Below, piece after piece: positions 16,595-25,051 of a DNA stretch of 64,000 nucleotides. The DNA comes from Fundidesulfovibrio magnetotacticus (GTDB taxonomy: Bacteria; Desulfobacterota; Desulfovibrionia; Desulfovibrionales; Desulfovibrionaceae), in NCBI RefSeq assembly GCF_013019105.1, contig NZ_BLTE01000011.1:62001-126000 (forward strand). Direction: 5' to 3'. The notes below the pieces were generated by a model, which did no database searches, was not told the origin of the DNA, and was given only the letters and a program-made list of their open reading frames with translations. Both the position numbers and the translations under genes were made by a program. The first letter of the stretch is position 1, and every line of letters begins with the position of its first letter.

Positions 16595-18149
16595 CCGCCT
16601 GGGCATCATCCCGGAGGAGAATCCGCGCTGGCCATGGACCATGGGCATCGTCCTCTTCGGGCTGCTCACGGCCCTGGCCTGCATGCGCTACCTGGCGCTT
16701 CGCTCCACGGTGTTCGACCTGGGCGTCTTCGTGTGCAACCTCACGGCCATGAGCCAGGGGGGCGAGTGGTGGCGGGCCCTGAACGGCCACATCCAGCCCG
16801 TGCTCTGGGGCTATTCGTGGCTCATCCGGCCCCTGCCGGATTGGCTCCAGCCCCTTGGGCTCATGGTGGCCCAGGCCTTCATGCTCTCCCTGCCGCTGCC
16901 CGCCATCGCCAGCCGCTACGGCGTCTTTCCGGCCCTGGCCTACTTCGGGTTCTTCGCCGTGTGGCACAACGGTCTCTTCGATTTCCACCCCGACCACCTG
17001 GCAGTGCCCATCGGCTTCTGGTTCTTCTTCATGGTGCGCGCCGGACGGCCCTGGGCGGCGGCCCTGGCGGCCCTGTGCCTGTGCCTGATCAAGGAGACCT
17101 TCGCCATCCAGGCCGCGGCCTGCGGGCTCTACCTGGTGGGCTGCCGCCGGGGCGGCGCGGCCGGGGCCTTCGTTTTCGTGGCCGGTCTGGCGTGGTTCTG
17201 GGTGTCCACGGCCAAGCTGATCCCCTTCTACACCATGGACGCGGGCGTGGGGGCCTCGGCCGGGGCCTTCGCCTGGATCGGCGGAGCCTCGGTGCTGGGC
17301 AAGATCTGGTGGGTGCTCACCCATCCCTTTTCCGTGCTGGGCCAGGTGTTCGGCGACCCCGGAAAGCTCAAGTACCTGCTGGCGCTCTTCGGCTCCCTGG
17401 CCTTCGTGCCGCTGCTCTCGCCCGGGCCGCTGGTGGTCGCGGCTCCGGTGCTGGCGTTGTCGCTGCTCTCCGAACGGCCGGACTACTATTCCTTCGCCAA
17501 CCACTACACAGCCGGGCTGGTGGCGCCCTTCCTGGCGGCCTTCGCCCAGGGCCTGCCCGTGGCCGTGGAGATGATCCACTCCCGCCGGGCGCGCCTGGAC
17601 CGCTGGGCCGGAATCCTGCTTCTGGTGCTCCTGGCCGGGCACATGGCCCTTGCGCCGTCGCCGCTTTCGGTGCGCTTCTGGCGCGCGGGGGGCTTCTCGG
17701 GCTACTGGCCCGACGCCCGCGACACGCGCATCATCCGCACCCTGGAGCAGACCATCCCCGACGACCCCGCGGTGACCGTGATCACCCAGAACAGCCTCAA
17801 CTGGGGCAAGGTGGTCTCGCGTTACTTCTCCAACAGCTTCCCCATGGCCGTCTTCGAGCCCCACCGCGCCCAGAACCCGGGCGCGGCCACACTGCGCGAT
17901 TTCCGCCACTTCGTGCTCACCGGCGAGAAGCCGGACTTCCCCGTGACGCAAAGCCTGGCCCAGTACGTGGTCCTGGACCTCAAGCGCCCCTGGTACGTGG
18001 TGGACAAGGGCTGCGACTGGGACGGCGCAGCCTGCCGCGATCAGGAAGTGGCCGCCCGCTTCCGCGACGACCTGGAGCGCGCGCGCCAGGATTTCGACAC
18101 CCTCGTGGACGACGACGGCTTCCTGATCCTCAAGCGGAGGACCCCATGA
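16587..18149 (+). CDS. DUF2079-family membrane protein
   Basis: This 520-residue protein has about 10 transmembrane segments. Early loops contain STVFDLGVFVCNLTAM and NGLFDFHPDHLAVP, the Asp/His-bearing loops typical of DUF2079 and related GT-C-fold proteins. The last ~140 residues are a soluble domain (TRIIRTLEQTIPDDPAVTVITQNSL...). ATG 16587 overlaps the stop of the preceding gene (ATGCATAG) and has GGAGGGG upstream. It probably works at the outer face of the inner membrane on lipid-linked sugars, together with the protein encoded just before it. The family has no firmly assigned activity that I know of. Confidence 0.8.
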   Translation: MHSRLGIIPEENPRWPWTMGIVLFGLLTALACMRYLALRSTVFDLGVFVCNLTAMSQGGEWWRALNGHIQPVLWGYSWLIRPLPDWLQPLGLMVAQAFMLSLPLPAIASRYGVFPALAYFGFFAVWHNGLFDFHPDHLAVPIGFWFFFMVRAGRPWAAALAALCLCLIKETFAIQAAACGLYLVGCRRGGAAGAFVFVAGLAWFWVSTAKLIPFYTMDAGVGASAGAFAWIGGASVLGKIWWVLTHPFSVLGQVFGDPGKLKYLLALFGSLAFVPLLSPGPLVVAAPVLALSLLSERPDYYSFANHYTAGLVAPFLAAFAQGLPVAVEMIHSRRARLDRWAGILLLVLLAGHMALAPSPLSVRFWRAGGFSGYWPDARDTRIIRTLEQTIPDDPAVTVITQNSLNWGKVVSRYFSNSFPMAVFEPHRAQNPGAATLRDFRHFVLTGEKPDFPVTQSLAQYVVLDLKRPWYVVDKGCDWDGAACRDQEVAARFRDDLERARQDFDTLVDDDGFLILKRRTP

Positions 18150-21106
18150 GCCCCCTGGACAGGCCGCCTGCCTCACGGGTCCGGGGTCTCTTGCCTGCCC
18201 GGGGCCGTGTTCCGGCCTGTTTCCCGGGTCGGGCGCTGGCCTGCGTGCTGGCCTGGGCGCTCCTGCTGGCGTGCGCGCCCGCGCGTGCGGCCGAGTCCGC
18301 CGGGGCCGCGCTCGCGCTGCCCGCCACGCTCTGGCCCGGAGACGCCACCCCGGTCGCCGGGGAACTCTTCGCCCGCGCCGCGCTGCGCAAGGTGAAGTAC
18401 GCCCGCGTGCTGGCCCAGAAGACCCTGCCGGTACCCCCGGACGCCACGGCGGCTGCCGCGCCCGGCCAGGGCCGACCCGCGCCGCCCGCCTCGGGCGCGT
18501 CCCGGGCCTCCGCGCCGGAAGCCTCGCGGGCCGGGGAGGCCCCCCGCCTGGCCCGGCTGGCCGGTCCCGGAGACGGGCTCGCCCTCGCGGACTACAACGA
18601 GGCCCGCCTGGACTACCTCTTCGACTCCGCCCGCCCCGCCTGCCTGGGCTTCGCCGCCGTGCTGGAGGGCAGGGACGGCCGCGCCGTGTTCGTCTCCGAC
18701 CCCCTGGAGACCGTGGACCGCCTGGACCCCGAATGGGTGGACTCCCCCGCCCGCGAAGGCGCGGACGTGGCTCAGGCCCCCTGGGCGTCCAAGGGCCTGC
18801 GCTACCAGCTCTCCCGCTGGCTGGACCGCGCTCCCGACGACACCTGGCGCTACTCCCAGGACGGCCCTTCCACCTTTCTGCAGCGCCGCTTCGCACGCGA
18901 CCTCACCGGCGTGGGGGCCGTGGACGTGGTGCTCTCTCGCGGCCAGCAGGTGCAGGTGAACCTCGTGGTCTCCCTGGACCCCGAGGGCAAGGGCCGCACC
19001 GTGCTGGACTGGTACGCCCTGCCCAAGCGCACCTTCGAGCTGGGCGACGGCCGCTCGGTGCTGCGTCTTTACGTGGGCCGCCACCTGCGCGCCATGGCCC
19101 CGGGGACGAAAAGCGTGCGCCTCAAGGAGCTCGCGCTCATGTTCTTCCGGGAGGACCAGGAGCGCGTGGTGGCCGCGCGCAACGTGGAGAAGATTCTCTT
19201 CGTGCCCTCGGGGCTGCCCCCGGAGCTCACGCGCGACGGCCTGCCCAGGGACCTGCCCGCGCGCGCCCGCGAAGTGTTCGCCGGCCGGGGCGAGCTGGCC
19301 GCCAACCTCTCCGTGCTGGGCGAGGCCCCCTGGAAGGACATGGCCCCGGCCTCCCTGAACGTGGTCTGGTCGCCCCAGGCCCCCGAGTCGTCCTTCGAGC
19401 TGGAGCTGGAGGGCGCGCGCCTGGCCCGGGTGGCCCCCCGGCGCGACGTGCCGGCCCTGCTGGCCGCCACGGTGGAGCGCTGCGCCAGCTTCGGGGCCGA
19501 CTGCGACATGGACCGCCCAGACGGCTTCGTGGACCAGGACCCCCTCTGGTCCGTGGATTTCGCCTCCCTGGGCGAGCCCGGGGGCCGGGCTCGCCCGGGG
19601 GTGCACCCGGCGTTCGCGTCGGAGCTGCTCAAGGCCGGGCCGCGCGCTCGCTTCGCCTCCGAGCCCGACGGCCTGGGCGTCACCTGCCGGGAAGGGCTCT
19701 CCCTGGAGACCGGGGCGGCCTTCACCCCCGCGCCCGGCGACGTGGTGAGCCTCTGGCTGGAGCTGGGCGTGCGTCGCCAGGGCCTGGGGGCCGTGCGCCT
19801 GGAGGCCTGGGGCGCGGGCGAGGAGGTGGCCGTGGCCGTGAAGCCGGGCCTGCCCGCCGTGCTGCCCAGGCTCCCGGCCCGGGTGGAGGGCGTGCGCGTG
19901 CGCTTCGAGGCCCTGGGCAAAGGCGAGATGACCGTGACCCTGGGGCGCGCGGTGCTCCAGCGCTCCCGTGCCGACGCCCCCCGGCGCGGTCTCTACGAGG
20001 CCCGCTACCTCTTTCCCGAAACCCGCGAGGCGCGCGCCACGCGCCAAGGCCCCCGCGCCCTTGCCTTCGCGCCTTCGCAGCTGCCCCCGGGCGCGCGCTG
20101 GCTCGCGGCCGATCTTTCCACCGAGGCCTGGACCGTGGACGACCCCGCCCCCGTGCTCGTGCTGCGCGGCGCGGGCCGGGAATTGCGCACGCCGCTGCCC
20201 GCCTCCGGGGCGCGCATGGCCATGCTGCTCCCCCAGTTGCCGGAAGGCGCGAGCCTGAGCCTGGAGCTGGAAGGCGGCCGCCCGGGCGCGGCGCTGGAGT
20301 GCTCCCGGGCCGTGGCCTCCGGCGAGCGGCTGGCCACGTGGCCCCAGGTGCTGGGCGCGGAGTCTTTGCTCCAGGCCGGTGGCGCGGCGCGCTCCCTGCG
20401 GGGCCTGGACGCCCGGGGCGCGGCGGCCATGGCCGCCAGCGCCCGCTGGATGCCCCTGGGCGCGCTGGAGCTGCCCCCGGGACAGGGTGCGGTGTCCTTC
20501 CCCAGGAATCCCTGGCTGGAGGTGGAAGCCCTGCTCCTGGACCGTCTGGACGCCCCGGCGCTGGACTCCCTGGCGCGCGCGCCGGGAGAGGGCGGGGCGG
20601 CTGCCCCGCGCGGATCGGGACGCCTCGTGGCGGGTCTGACCGTGCTGGGCGTGCTTGGTCTCTGCTGGCTGGGGCTTCGCGGGGGGCGCGGGGCGCGCCT
20701 TGCCGGGGCGCTCGCCGGGTGGCTGGACGCCGTGCCCGAGGCGGGCGCGCGGCGCGCGCCGGGCTGGCTCTGGCCTTCCGTGATGGCCTGCTCCCTTGCG
20801 GCCGGGCTCTTCCTGGGAGCTGCCGAGGCGCGGCATGCGGCCATGGCGGGTTCGCTGGCGGCGGTCCCCGCGTGGCGCGGTTTGCGGGCAAGGATGGGCC
20901 GGAAGTGGCCCAAGGTTGCCAAGAGGGCGTCGCTCCATTACTGTTGCGGGTTCGCGGCCGCCGTGTGCCTGGCGGCCCTGCTGCGCCTCGTCGGCCTGGC
21001 CCCTCTCTCGGAGTTCGCCGGGCTGTGCGGCATGTGGCTTGTCCTCGCGGCCTGGGCCACCCGGTCCAGGCCGGACCTCCTCACCATTCCCGGGAGCGAC
21101 GCGTGA
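18146..21106 (+). CDS. Large envelope protein with signal peptide and C-terminal membrane segments, unknown function
   Basis: This 986-residue protein starts at ATG 18146, overlapping the previous stop (ATGA). A long signal sequence (residues ~30-50; ALACVLAWALLLACAPARA) is followed by ~750 residues of beta-rich soluble sequence with repeated jelly-roll-like blocks (for example TVLDWYALPKRTFELGDGRSV and GARWLAADLSTEAW). The C-terminal ~170 residues contain about five hydrophobic helices. The ordered beta sandwiches suggest carbohydrate binding. I do not recognise the family. It sits between the DUF2079 protein and a flippase in an overlapping operon, so a role in displaying or building a surface glycan is likely. 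Confidence 0.65.
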   Translation: MSPLDRPPASRVRGLLPARGRVPACFPGRALACVLAWALLLACAPARAAESAGAALALPATLWPGDATPVAGELFARAALRKVKYARVLAQKTLPVPPDATAAAAPGQGRPAPPASGASRASAPEASRAGEAPRLARLAGPGDGLALADYNEARLDYLFDSARPACLGFAAVLEGRDGRAVFVSDPLETVDRLDPEWVDSPAREGADVAQAPWASKGLRYQLSRWLDRAPDDTWRYSQDGPSTFLQRRFARDLTGVGAVDVVLSRGQQVQVNLVVSLDPEGKGRTVLDWYALPKRTFELGDGRSVLRLYVGRHLRAMAPGTKSVRLKELALMFFREDQERVVAARNVEKILFVPSGLPPELTRDGLPRDLPARAREVFAGRGELAANLSVLGEAPWKDMAPASLNVVWSPQAPESSFELELEGARLARVAPRRDVPALLAATVERCASFGADCDMDRPDGFVDQDPLWSVDFASLGEPGGRARPGVHPAFASELLKAGPRARFASEPDGLGVTCREGLSLETGAAFTPAPGDVVSLWLELGVRRQGLGAVRLEAWGAGEEVAVAVKPGLPAVLPRLPARVEGVRVRFEALGKGEMTVTLGRAVLQRSRADAPRRGLYEARYLFPETREARATRQGPRALAFAPSQLPPGARWLAADLSTEAWTVDDPAPVLVLRGAGRELRTPLPASGARMAMLLPQLPEGASLSLELEGGRPGAALECSRAVASGERLATWPQVLGAESLLQAGGAARSLRGLDARGAAAMAASARWMPLGALELPPGQGAVSFPRNPWLEVEALLLDRLDAPALDSLARAPGEGGAAAPRGSGRLVAGLTVLGVLGLCWLGLRGGRGARLAGALAGWLDAVPEAGARRAPGWLWPSVMACSLAAGLFLGAAEARHAAMAGSLAAVPAWRGLRARMGRKWPKVAKRASLHYCCGFAAAVCLAALLRLVGLAPLSEFAGLCGMWLVLAAWATRSRPDLLTIPGSDA

Positions 21107-22359
21107 AGCGTTTCCTCAAGCAGAATTTTATCATCCTCGTGCTCATGAACTCGGGGAACATCTTCAACTATCTCTTTCAGCTGACGGCCGGGCGCTCCAT
21201 GACGCCCGACGAATACGGCAGCTTCAACGCCCTCAACTCCTCCACCGTGATCCTCTCCGCGCCCCTGGGCGTGGTGCCCCTGATCATGGCCCGTTTCACG
21301 GCGGGCTTCGCCCTGGAGGGCATGGGCCGCGTACGCGGGCTCTTCGGCAAGGCCGTCAAGGTGTCGCTCGTGGCGGCGTGTCTGGCCCTGGCGGCGGGCT
21401 TCGCTTTCGGCCACCTGCTGCGCGACTTCCTGCACCTCACGGACATGCTGCCCGTGTACATCCTCACGTGCATGGTGGCCCTCTCCCTGGTGGCCCCGGT
21501 GCCCTGGGGCATGCTCCAGGGGCTCCAGCGCTTCACCGGGTACGGGCTCTCCGGCGCGAGCAACGCCTGCATGCGTTTCGTGGTCAGTCTCGTCTTTCTG
21601 GTCTGGCTGGGTCAGGGCGTCTCCGGGGCCATGTTCTGCGGCCTGGTGGGCATGTTCTTCCAGGCGGGCCTGGCGTTTCTCTTTCTCAAGGACCTCTATC
21701 CCGTCGCCCCCGAGCCCCTGCCGGACGGCTTCCACCGCGAGGTGGGGCGCTACGCCCTGGCCATGGTGGTCTCCTCGGTGGTGACCATGTGCCTGAACAA
21801 CCTGGACCTCGTGCTGGTGCGCCACTTCTGCCCCGGCGAGGAGGCCGGGCTCTACGCCACGGCGGCCATCCTGGGGCGCATCGCCTTTTACGGCCCCTCG
21901 GTGCTTCTGAGCGTGCTCTTCACCGAGGCGGTCACCTCCAAGGCCAGCGGCGAGTCAGGCCGCAAGAGCCTCTGGATGTCGCTGGGGCTCACGGTGCTCC
22001 TGGGCGGCGGGTTCGCCCTGGTGTGCGGCGTGGCCTCGGAGACGGTGGTGGGGGTGCTCTTCGGAGCGCAGTACACCCAGGCCGGGCCGCTCCTGGCCGT
22101 GATCAGCGCGGCCATGGCCCTGCTGGCGGCCGCCAACGTGCTTTTCGTCTACTCCCAGGCCAGGGGCGACTTCGAGTTCATGTGGGTGCAGGGGACGGGG
22201 GTGGCGCTGTTCGCCCTGCTGGCGTGGCTCAACCACGCCACGGCCATGGACGTGGCCCGCATGCTCCTGTATTCCGTGAGCTTTATCCTGGTGGCCACAA
22301 CGGCGTGGTTTTTGCTAACCTCGCGCAGGAAGGACCATCCCCAAGGAGGGCACGCATGA
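21103..22359 (+). CDS. Polysaccharide flippase (MATE/MOP superfamily, Wzx-like)
   Basis: This 418-residue protein has about 12 transmembrane helices and the family N-terminus FLKQNFIILVLMNSGNIFNYLFQL followed by a TPDEYGSFNALNS loop, typical of oligosaccharide flippases. It would move lipid-linked repeat units across the inner membrane. The start GTG 21103 overlaps the previous TGA (GTGA), showing translational coupling. The length is normal for Wzx-type proteins. No Wzy polymerase was identified by name; one of the large membrane proteins upstream could fill that role. Confidence 0.85.
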   Translation: MKRFLKQNFIILVLMNSGNIFNYLFQLTAGRSMTPDEYGSFNALNSSTVILSAPLGVVPLIMARFTAGFALEGMGRVRGLFGKAVKVSLVAACLALAAGFAFGHLLRDFLHLTDMLPVYILTCMVALSLVAPVPWGMLQGLQRFTGYGLSGASNACMRFVVSLVFLVWLGQGVSGAMFCGLVGMFFQAGLAFLFLKDLYPVAPEPLPDGFHREVGRYALAMVVSSVVTMCLNNLDLVLVRHFCPGEEAGLYATAAILGRIAFYGPSVLLSVLFTEAVTSKASGESGRKSLWMSLGLTVLLGGGFALVCGVASETVVGVLFGAQYTQAGPLLAVISAAMALLAAANVLFVYSQARGDFEFMWVQGTGVALFALLAWLNHATAMDVARMLLYSVSFILVATTAWFLLTSRRKDHPQGGHA

Positions 22360-22931
22360 AAAGCGCCGCCGCAGGATTCTACCACTCGCTCTGTCAGCTG
22401 ACCCGCGACATCACCTACCGCGCGGGCGACGCGGTCTGCGGACTGCCCGACGGCGTGGCCGCCGCCGCCGAAATCCTCCACGGCCAGACGGCCACGGGCC
22501 GCAAGCTCATGTTCGTGGGCAACGGGGCCTCGGCCGCCATCTCCTCCCACATGGCCACGGACTTCTGGAAGACCGGCGGCATGCGCGCCGTGGCCTTCAA
22601 CGACAGCTCCGGGCTCACCTGCATCGGCAACGACTACGGCTACGCCCACCTCTTCGAGAAGCCCGTGGAAATGTTCGCGGATCCGGGCGACGTGCTGGTG
22701 GCCATCAGCTCCTCGGGGCGCTCGGAGAACATCCTGCGCGCCGTGTCCGCAGCGCGCTCGCGCCAGTGCCTGGTGCTCACCCTTTCGGGTTTCGACCCGG
22801 AAAACCCGCTGGCCTCACTGGGAGACGGCAACTTCCACGTGCCCGTGAACTCCTACGGCCTGGTGGAGGTGCTGCACCATTCCATCTGCCACTGCCTGCT
22901 CGATTCCATCGTGGCCACGCGCAGAGGGTAG
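22356..22931 (+). CDS. SIS-domain protein (phosphoheptose isomerase-like)
   Basis: This 191-residue protein has a single SIS domain with FVGNGASAAISSHMATDFWK, similar to the GNGGSA motif of GmhA. It also has VAISSSGRSENILRAV, a sugar-phosphate-binding Ser/Thr loop. GmhA makes sedoheptulose-7-phosphate into glycero-manno-heptose 7-phosphate for LPS or for capsule sugars; the exact substrate is unproven. It starts at ATG 22356 inside the flippase stop (ATGA) after AAGGAGG and is the last gene of the glycan run. A GTSE-type active-site set was not verified, so the symbol is withheld. Confidence 0.8.
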   Translation: MKSAAAGFYHSLCQLTRDITYRAGDAVCGLPDGVAAAAEILHGQTATGRKLMFVGNGASAAISSHMATDFWKTGGMRAVAFNDSSGLTCIGNDYGYAHLFEKPVEMFADPGDVLVAISSSGRSENILRAVSAARSRQCLVLTLSGFDPENPLASLGDGNFHVPVNSYGLVEVLHHSICHCLLDSIVATRRG

Positions 22932-22949
22932 CTGCCCGCTCGTGTCGCG

Positions 22950-22981
22950 ATTTTGAAAAACATGATGATGTTTTTCAAAAT
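22950..22981. terminator. AT-rich perfect hairpin after the glycan operon
   Basis: ATTTTGAAAAACAT (22950-22963) and ATGTTTTTCAAAAT (22968-22981) form a perfect 14-bp stem with loop GATG, 19 nt after the SIS-gene stop. The T run lies inside the right arm. It can serve both the operon and the facing lipoprotein gene. Confidence 0.6.
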
Positions 22982-23044
22982 GAAAACGTTGGTTTCAACT
23001 GCCTGTATTGGCAATCCGCGGGGACGGACTTTGAGGACGTAACG

Positions 23045-23407
23045 CTAGGGGAAGAGCGTGCGGCAGTAGCGCTGGCACCAGTCCGCTCCGGACCGATACG
23101 CTCCGGCGCACCCGGCCGAGGCCTTGGCGGCGTCGTGGCGCTTGCGCACGGACTCGCACCCGGCCATGCAGGCGTCGATGTCCGGCAGGGGGTGTCCCAC
23201 GGCCTCCAGGTATTCCCCGCACAGGGCCACGGGGTCGCAGTTGGCCTTGCGGCCGCCGCCCTGGTGGCAATAGCCCAGAAATTCCGAGTCGGTCATGGGG
23301 GCGCGCGCCGAGCACGCGCCCAGCGCGAGCAGTGCGAGCAGCGCGAGCAGGGCCAGAGCCAAATGCCGGGCGAGAGCCTTGGCGGATGATGCTTGGGTGC
23401 GTTTCAT
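23045..23407 (-). CDS. Small Cys-rich lipoprotein
   Basis: This ~120-residue protein is read from ATG 23407, where a lysine/arginine-rich n-region (MKRTQASSAKALARH) is followed by LALALLALLALLALGAC, a lipobox. The frame also opens further upstream to 23473 without a signal. The mature part has at least eight cysteines (FLGYCHQGG, ANCDPVALC, IDACMAGCESV, ASAGCAGAYR, ADWCQRYC), so disulfides or metal binding are plausible. No known family was recognised. It is transcribed toward the polysaccharide operon. Confidence 0.65.
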   Translation of the reverse strand: MKRTQASSAKALARHLALALLALLALLALGACSARAPMTDSEFLGYCHQGGGRKANCDPVALCGEYLEAVGHPLPDIDACMAGCESVRKRHDAAKASAGCAGAYRSGADWCQRYCRTLFP

Positions 23408-23583
23408 GTCTCGCGTGGTCCTCCTCTTCGGTCGCGTTGCGGTGACACAATTCCCGGGCATAGTCCACCGCATCCCCGGGAAACTTTGACGCGGCCCCGC
23501 CTTCGCGCTATCACGCTGAAAGAATCGGCCGTGTCGCGCCCCGGCGTCCCGCGGGGGCAGGGCGGCCGGGAGGAGGTGCGTCC

Positions 23584-24039
23584 GTGACCTGGAACGCCCC
23601 CGTGATCTGGACCCTGGCGGGCCTGGCGCTCATCGTGCTGGAGGCCTTCCTGCCCGGGCTGGTGGTGCTCTTCTTCGGCCTGGGCGCGCTGGCGGCGGCC
23701 CTGGCGGCGTGGCTCTTCGATCCCTCCCTTTCCGTGCAGTTCCTGGTGTTCACCGGGGCCTCCCTGGCCTCCCTGGCGCTTTTGCGCCGCCGCTTCGCCC
23801 AGGCCTTCCAGGGCCGCGTGGGCGCGGGCGACGCGCGCGTGGAGGCCATCGACTCCCTGGTGGGCGAGGACGGCGTGGTCAGCGAGGCCGTCCCGGCCGG
23901 GGGCCTTGGCCGCGTGAAGGTGCGAGGCAGCTTCTACGCCGCGCGAAGCGCGCAGGCCCTGGCGGCGGGCGCGCCGGTGCGCGTGACGGACGACCCCCGG
24001 GGGGACCGCTCGATCCTCACCGTGGAAGGCAAGGTTTGA
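23584..24039 (+). CDS. NfeD-like membrane protein
   Basis: This 151-residue protein has two or three N-terminal transmembrane segments (IWTLAGLALIVLEAFLPGLVVLFFGLGALA) and a C-terminal OB-fold (VEAIDSLVGEDGVVSEAVPAGGLGRVKVRG), the arrangement of short NfeD proteins. NfeD proteins pair with SPFH/stomatin proteins and are thought to organise membrane microdomains. The start is GTG 23584 after GGAGGAGG. The partner SPFH gene begins 2-14 nt downstream. Confidence 0.88.
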   Translation: MTWNAPVIWTLAGLALIVLEAFLPGLVVLFFGLGALAAALAAWLFDPSLSVQFLVFTGASLASLALLRRRFAQAFQGRVGAGDARVEAIDSLVGEDGVVSEAVPAGGLGRVKVRGSFYAARSAQALAAGAPVRVTDDPRGDRSILTVEGKV

Positions 24040-24053
24040 CCATGGAGGAAAGC

Positions 24054-24962
24054 ATGCTCGTGGTGACCATTTCCCTGGCCGTGTTCGTGGTGGTGCTGCT
24101 CGCACTGAGCGTGACCATCGTCCCCCAGCAGAGCGCCTACATCGTGGAGCGCCTGGGCAAGTACAACCGCAGCCTGGAGGCGGGCTTCCACGTGCTCCTG
24201 CCCGTGCTGGACCGCGTTTCCTACAAATTCTCCCTCAAAGAGGAGGTGGTGGACACCCCCTCCCAGCCCTGCATCACCAAGGACAATGTGACCGTCCACG
24301 TGGACGGGCTGTGCTACATCAAGGTGAACGATCCGCGCCTGGCGGCCTATGGCATCTCCAACTACCGCGTGGCCGCCACCCAGCTGGCCCAGACCTCCCT
24401 GCGTTCGGCCATCGGCAAGATCACCCTGGACAAGACCTTCGAGGAGCGCGAGGTGATCAACTCCGAGGTGGTCAAGGCCGTGGACGAGGCCGCCATGGGC
24501 TGGGGCGTGAAGGTGATGCGTTTCGAGATCAAGGACATCGCCCCCCCCGAGTCGGTGAAGAAGGCCATGGAGGCCCAGATGACCGCCGAGCGCGAGAAGC
24601 GCGCCCAGATCGCCCTGGCCGAGGGGCAGAAACAGGCGGCCATCAACATCTCGGAGGGCCAGATGCAGCAGGCCATCAACCTCTCCGAGGGCGACAAGCA
24701 GCGCCAGATCAACGAGGCCGAGGGGCGCAGCCGCCAGATCGAGCTGGTGGGCGCGGCCACGGCCCAGGCCCTGCGCCAGGTGGCCGAGGCCCTCAACGGC
24801 GAGGGCGGGCTCACGGCGGCCAACCTGCGCGTCACCGAGCAGTACGTGGAGGCCTTCGGCAAACTGGCCAGGGAGTCCACGGCGCTCATCGTGCCCCAGA
24901 ACGTGGCCGACGTGGCCGGGCTGGTGGCCACGGCCATGCAGACCGTGAAAAAGACCGGGTAG
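24054..24962 (+). CDS. SPFH/band-7 (stomatin-like, QmcA) protein
   Basis: This ~302-residue protein has one N-terminal membrane anchor (MLVVTISLAVFVVVLLALSV) and a PHB/SPFH domain with VTIVPQQSAYIVERLGKY, DNVTVHVDGLCYIKV, and a C-terminal coiled coil rich in E, A and Q. Members form membrane scaffolds linked to FtsH-type proteases. ATG 24054 has GGAGG five nt upstream and is preferred; ATG 24042 would add four residues. It is encoded with the NfeD-like protein, a conserved pair. Confidence 0.92.
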   Translation: MLVVTISLAVFVVVLLALSVTIVPQQSAYIVERLGKYNRSLEAGFHVLLPVLDRVSYKFSLKEEVVDTPSQPCITKDNVTVHVDGLCYIKVNDPRLAAYGISNYRVAATQLAQTSLRSAIGKITLDKTFEEREVINSEVVKAVDEAAMGWGVKVMRFEIKDIAPPESVKKAMEAQMTAEREKRAQIALAEGQKQAAINISEGQMQQAINLSEGDKQRQINEAEGRSRQIELVGAATAQALRQVAEALNGEGGLTAANLRVTEQYVEAFGKLARESTALIVPQNVADVAGLVATAMQTVKKTG

Positions 24963-24988
24963 CCCCGCGCGCGGCCCGGGCATGAACG

Positions 24989-25032
24989 ACGCCCGGCGCA
25001 TCGGCCATTGGGCCGACGCGCCGGGCGTTTTT
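24989..25032 (+). terminator. Strong intrinsic terminator after the SPFH gene
   Basis: An 18-bp stem with one mismatch (24989-25006 / 25011-25028) and a 4-nt loop (ATTG) is followed by TTTTT from 25028. It lies between the convergent SPFH and chemoreceptor genes. Confidence 0.85.
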
Positions 25033-25051
25033 CGCGTGCTTCGCGGCCGGG

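Noticed and set aside
22932-23044. Small coding frame in the gap after the SIS gene
   Set aside because: The gap is explained by the perfect 14-bp hairpin and no frame has a ribosome site or start in a sensible place.
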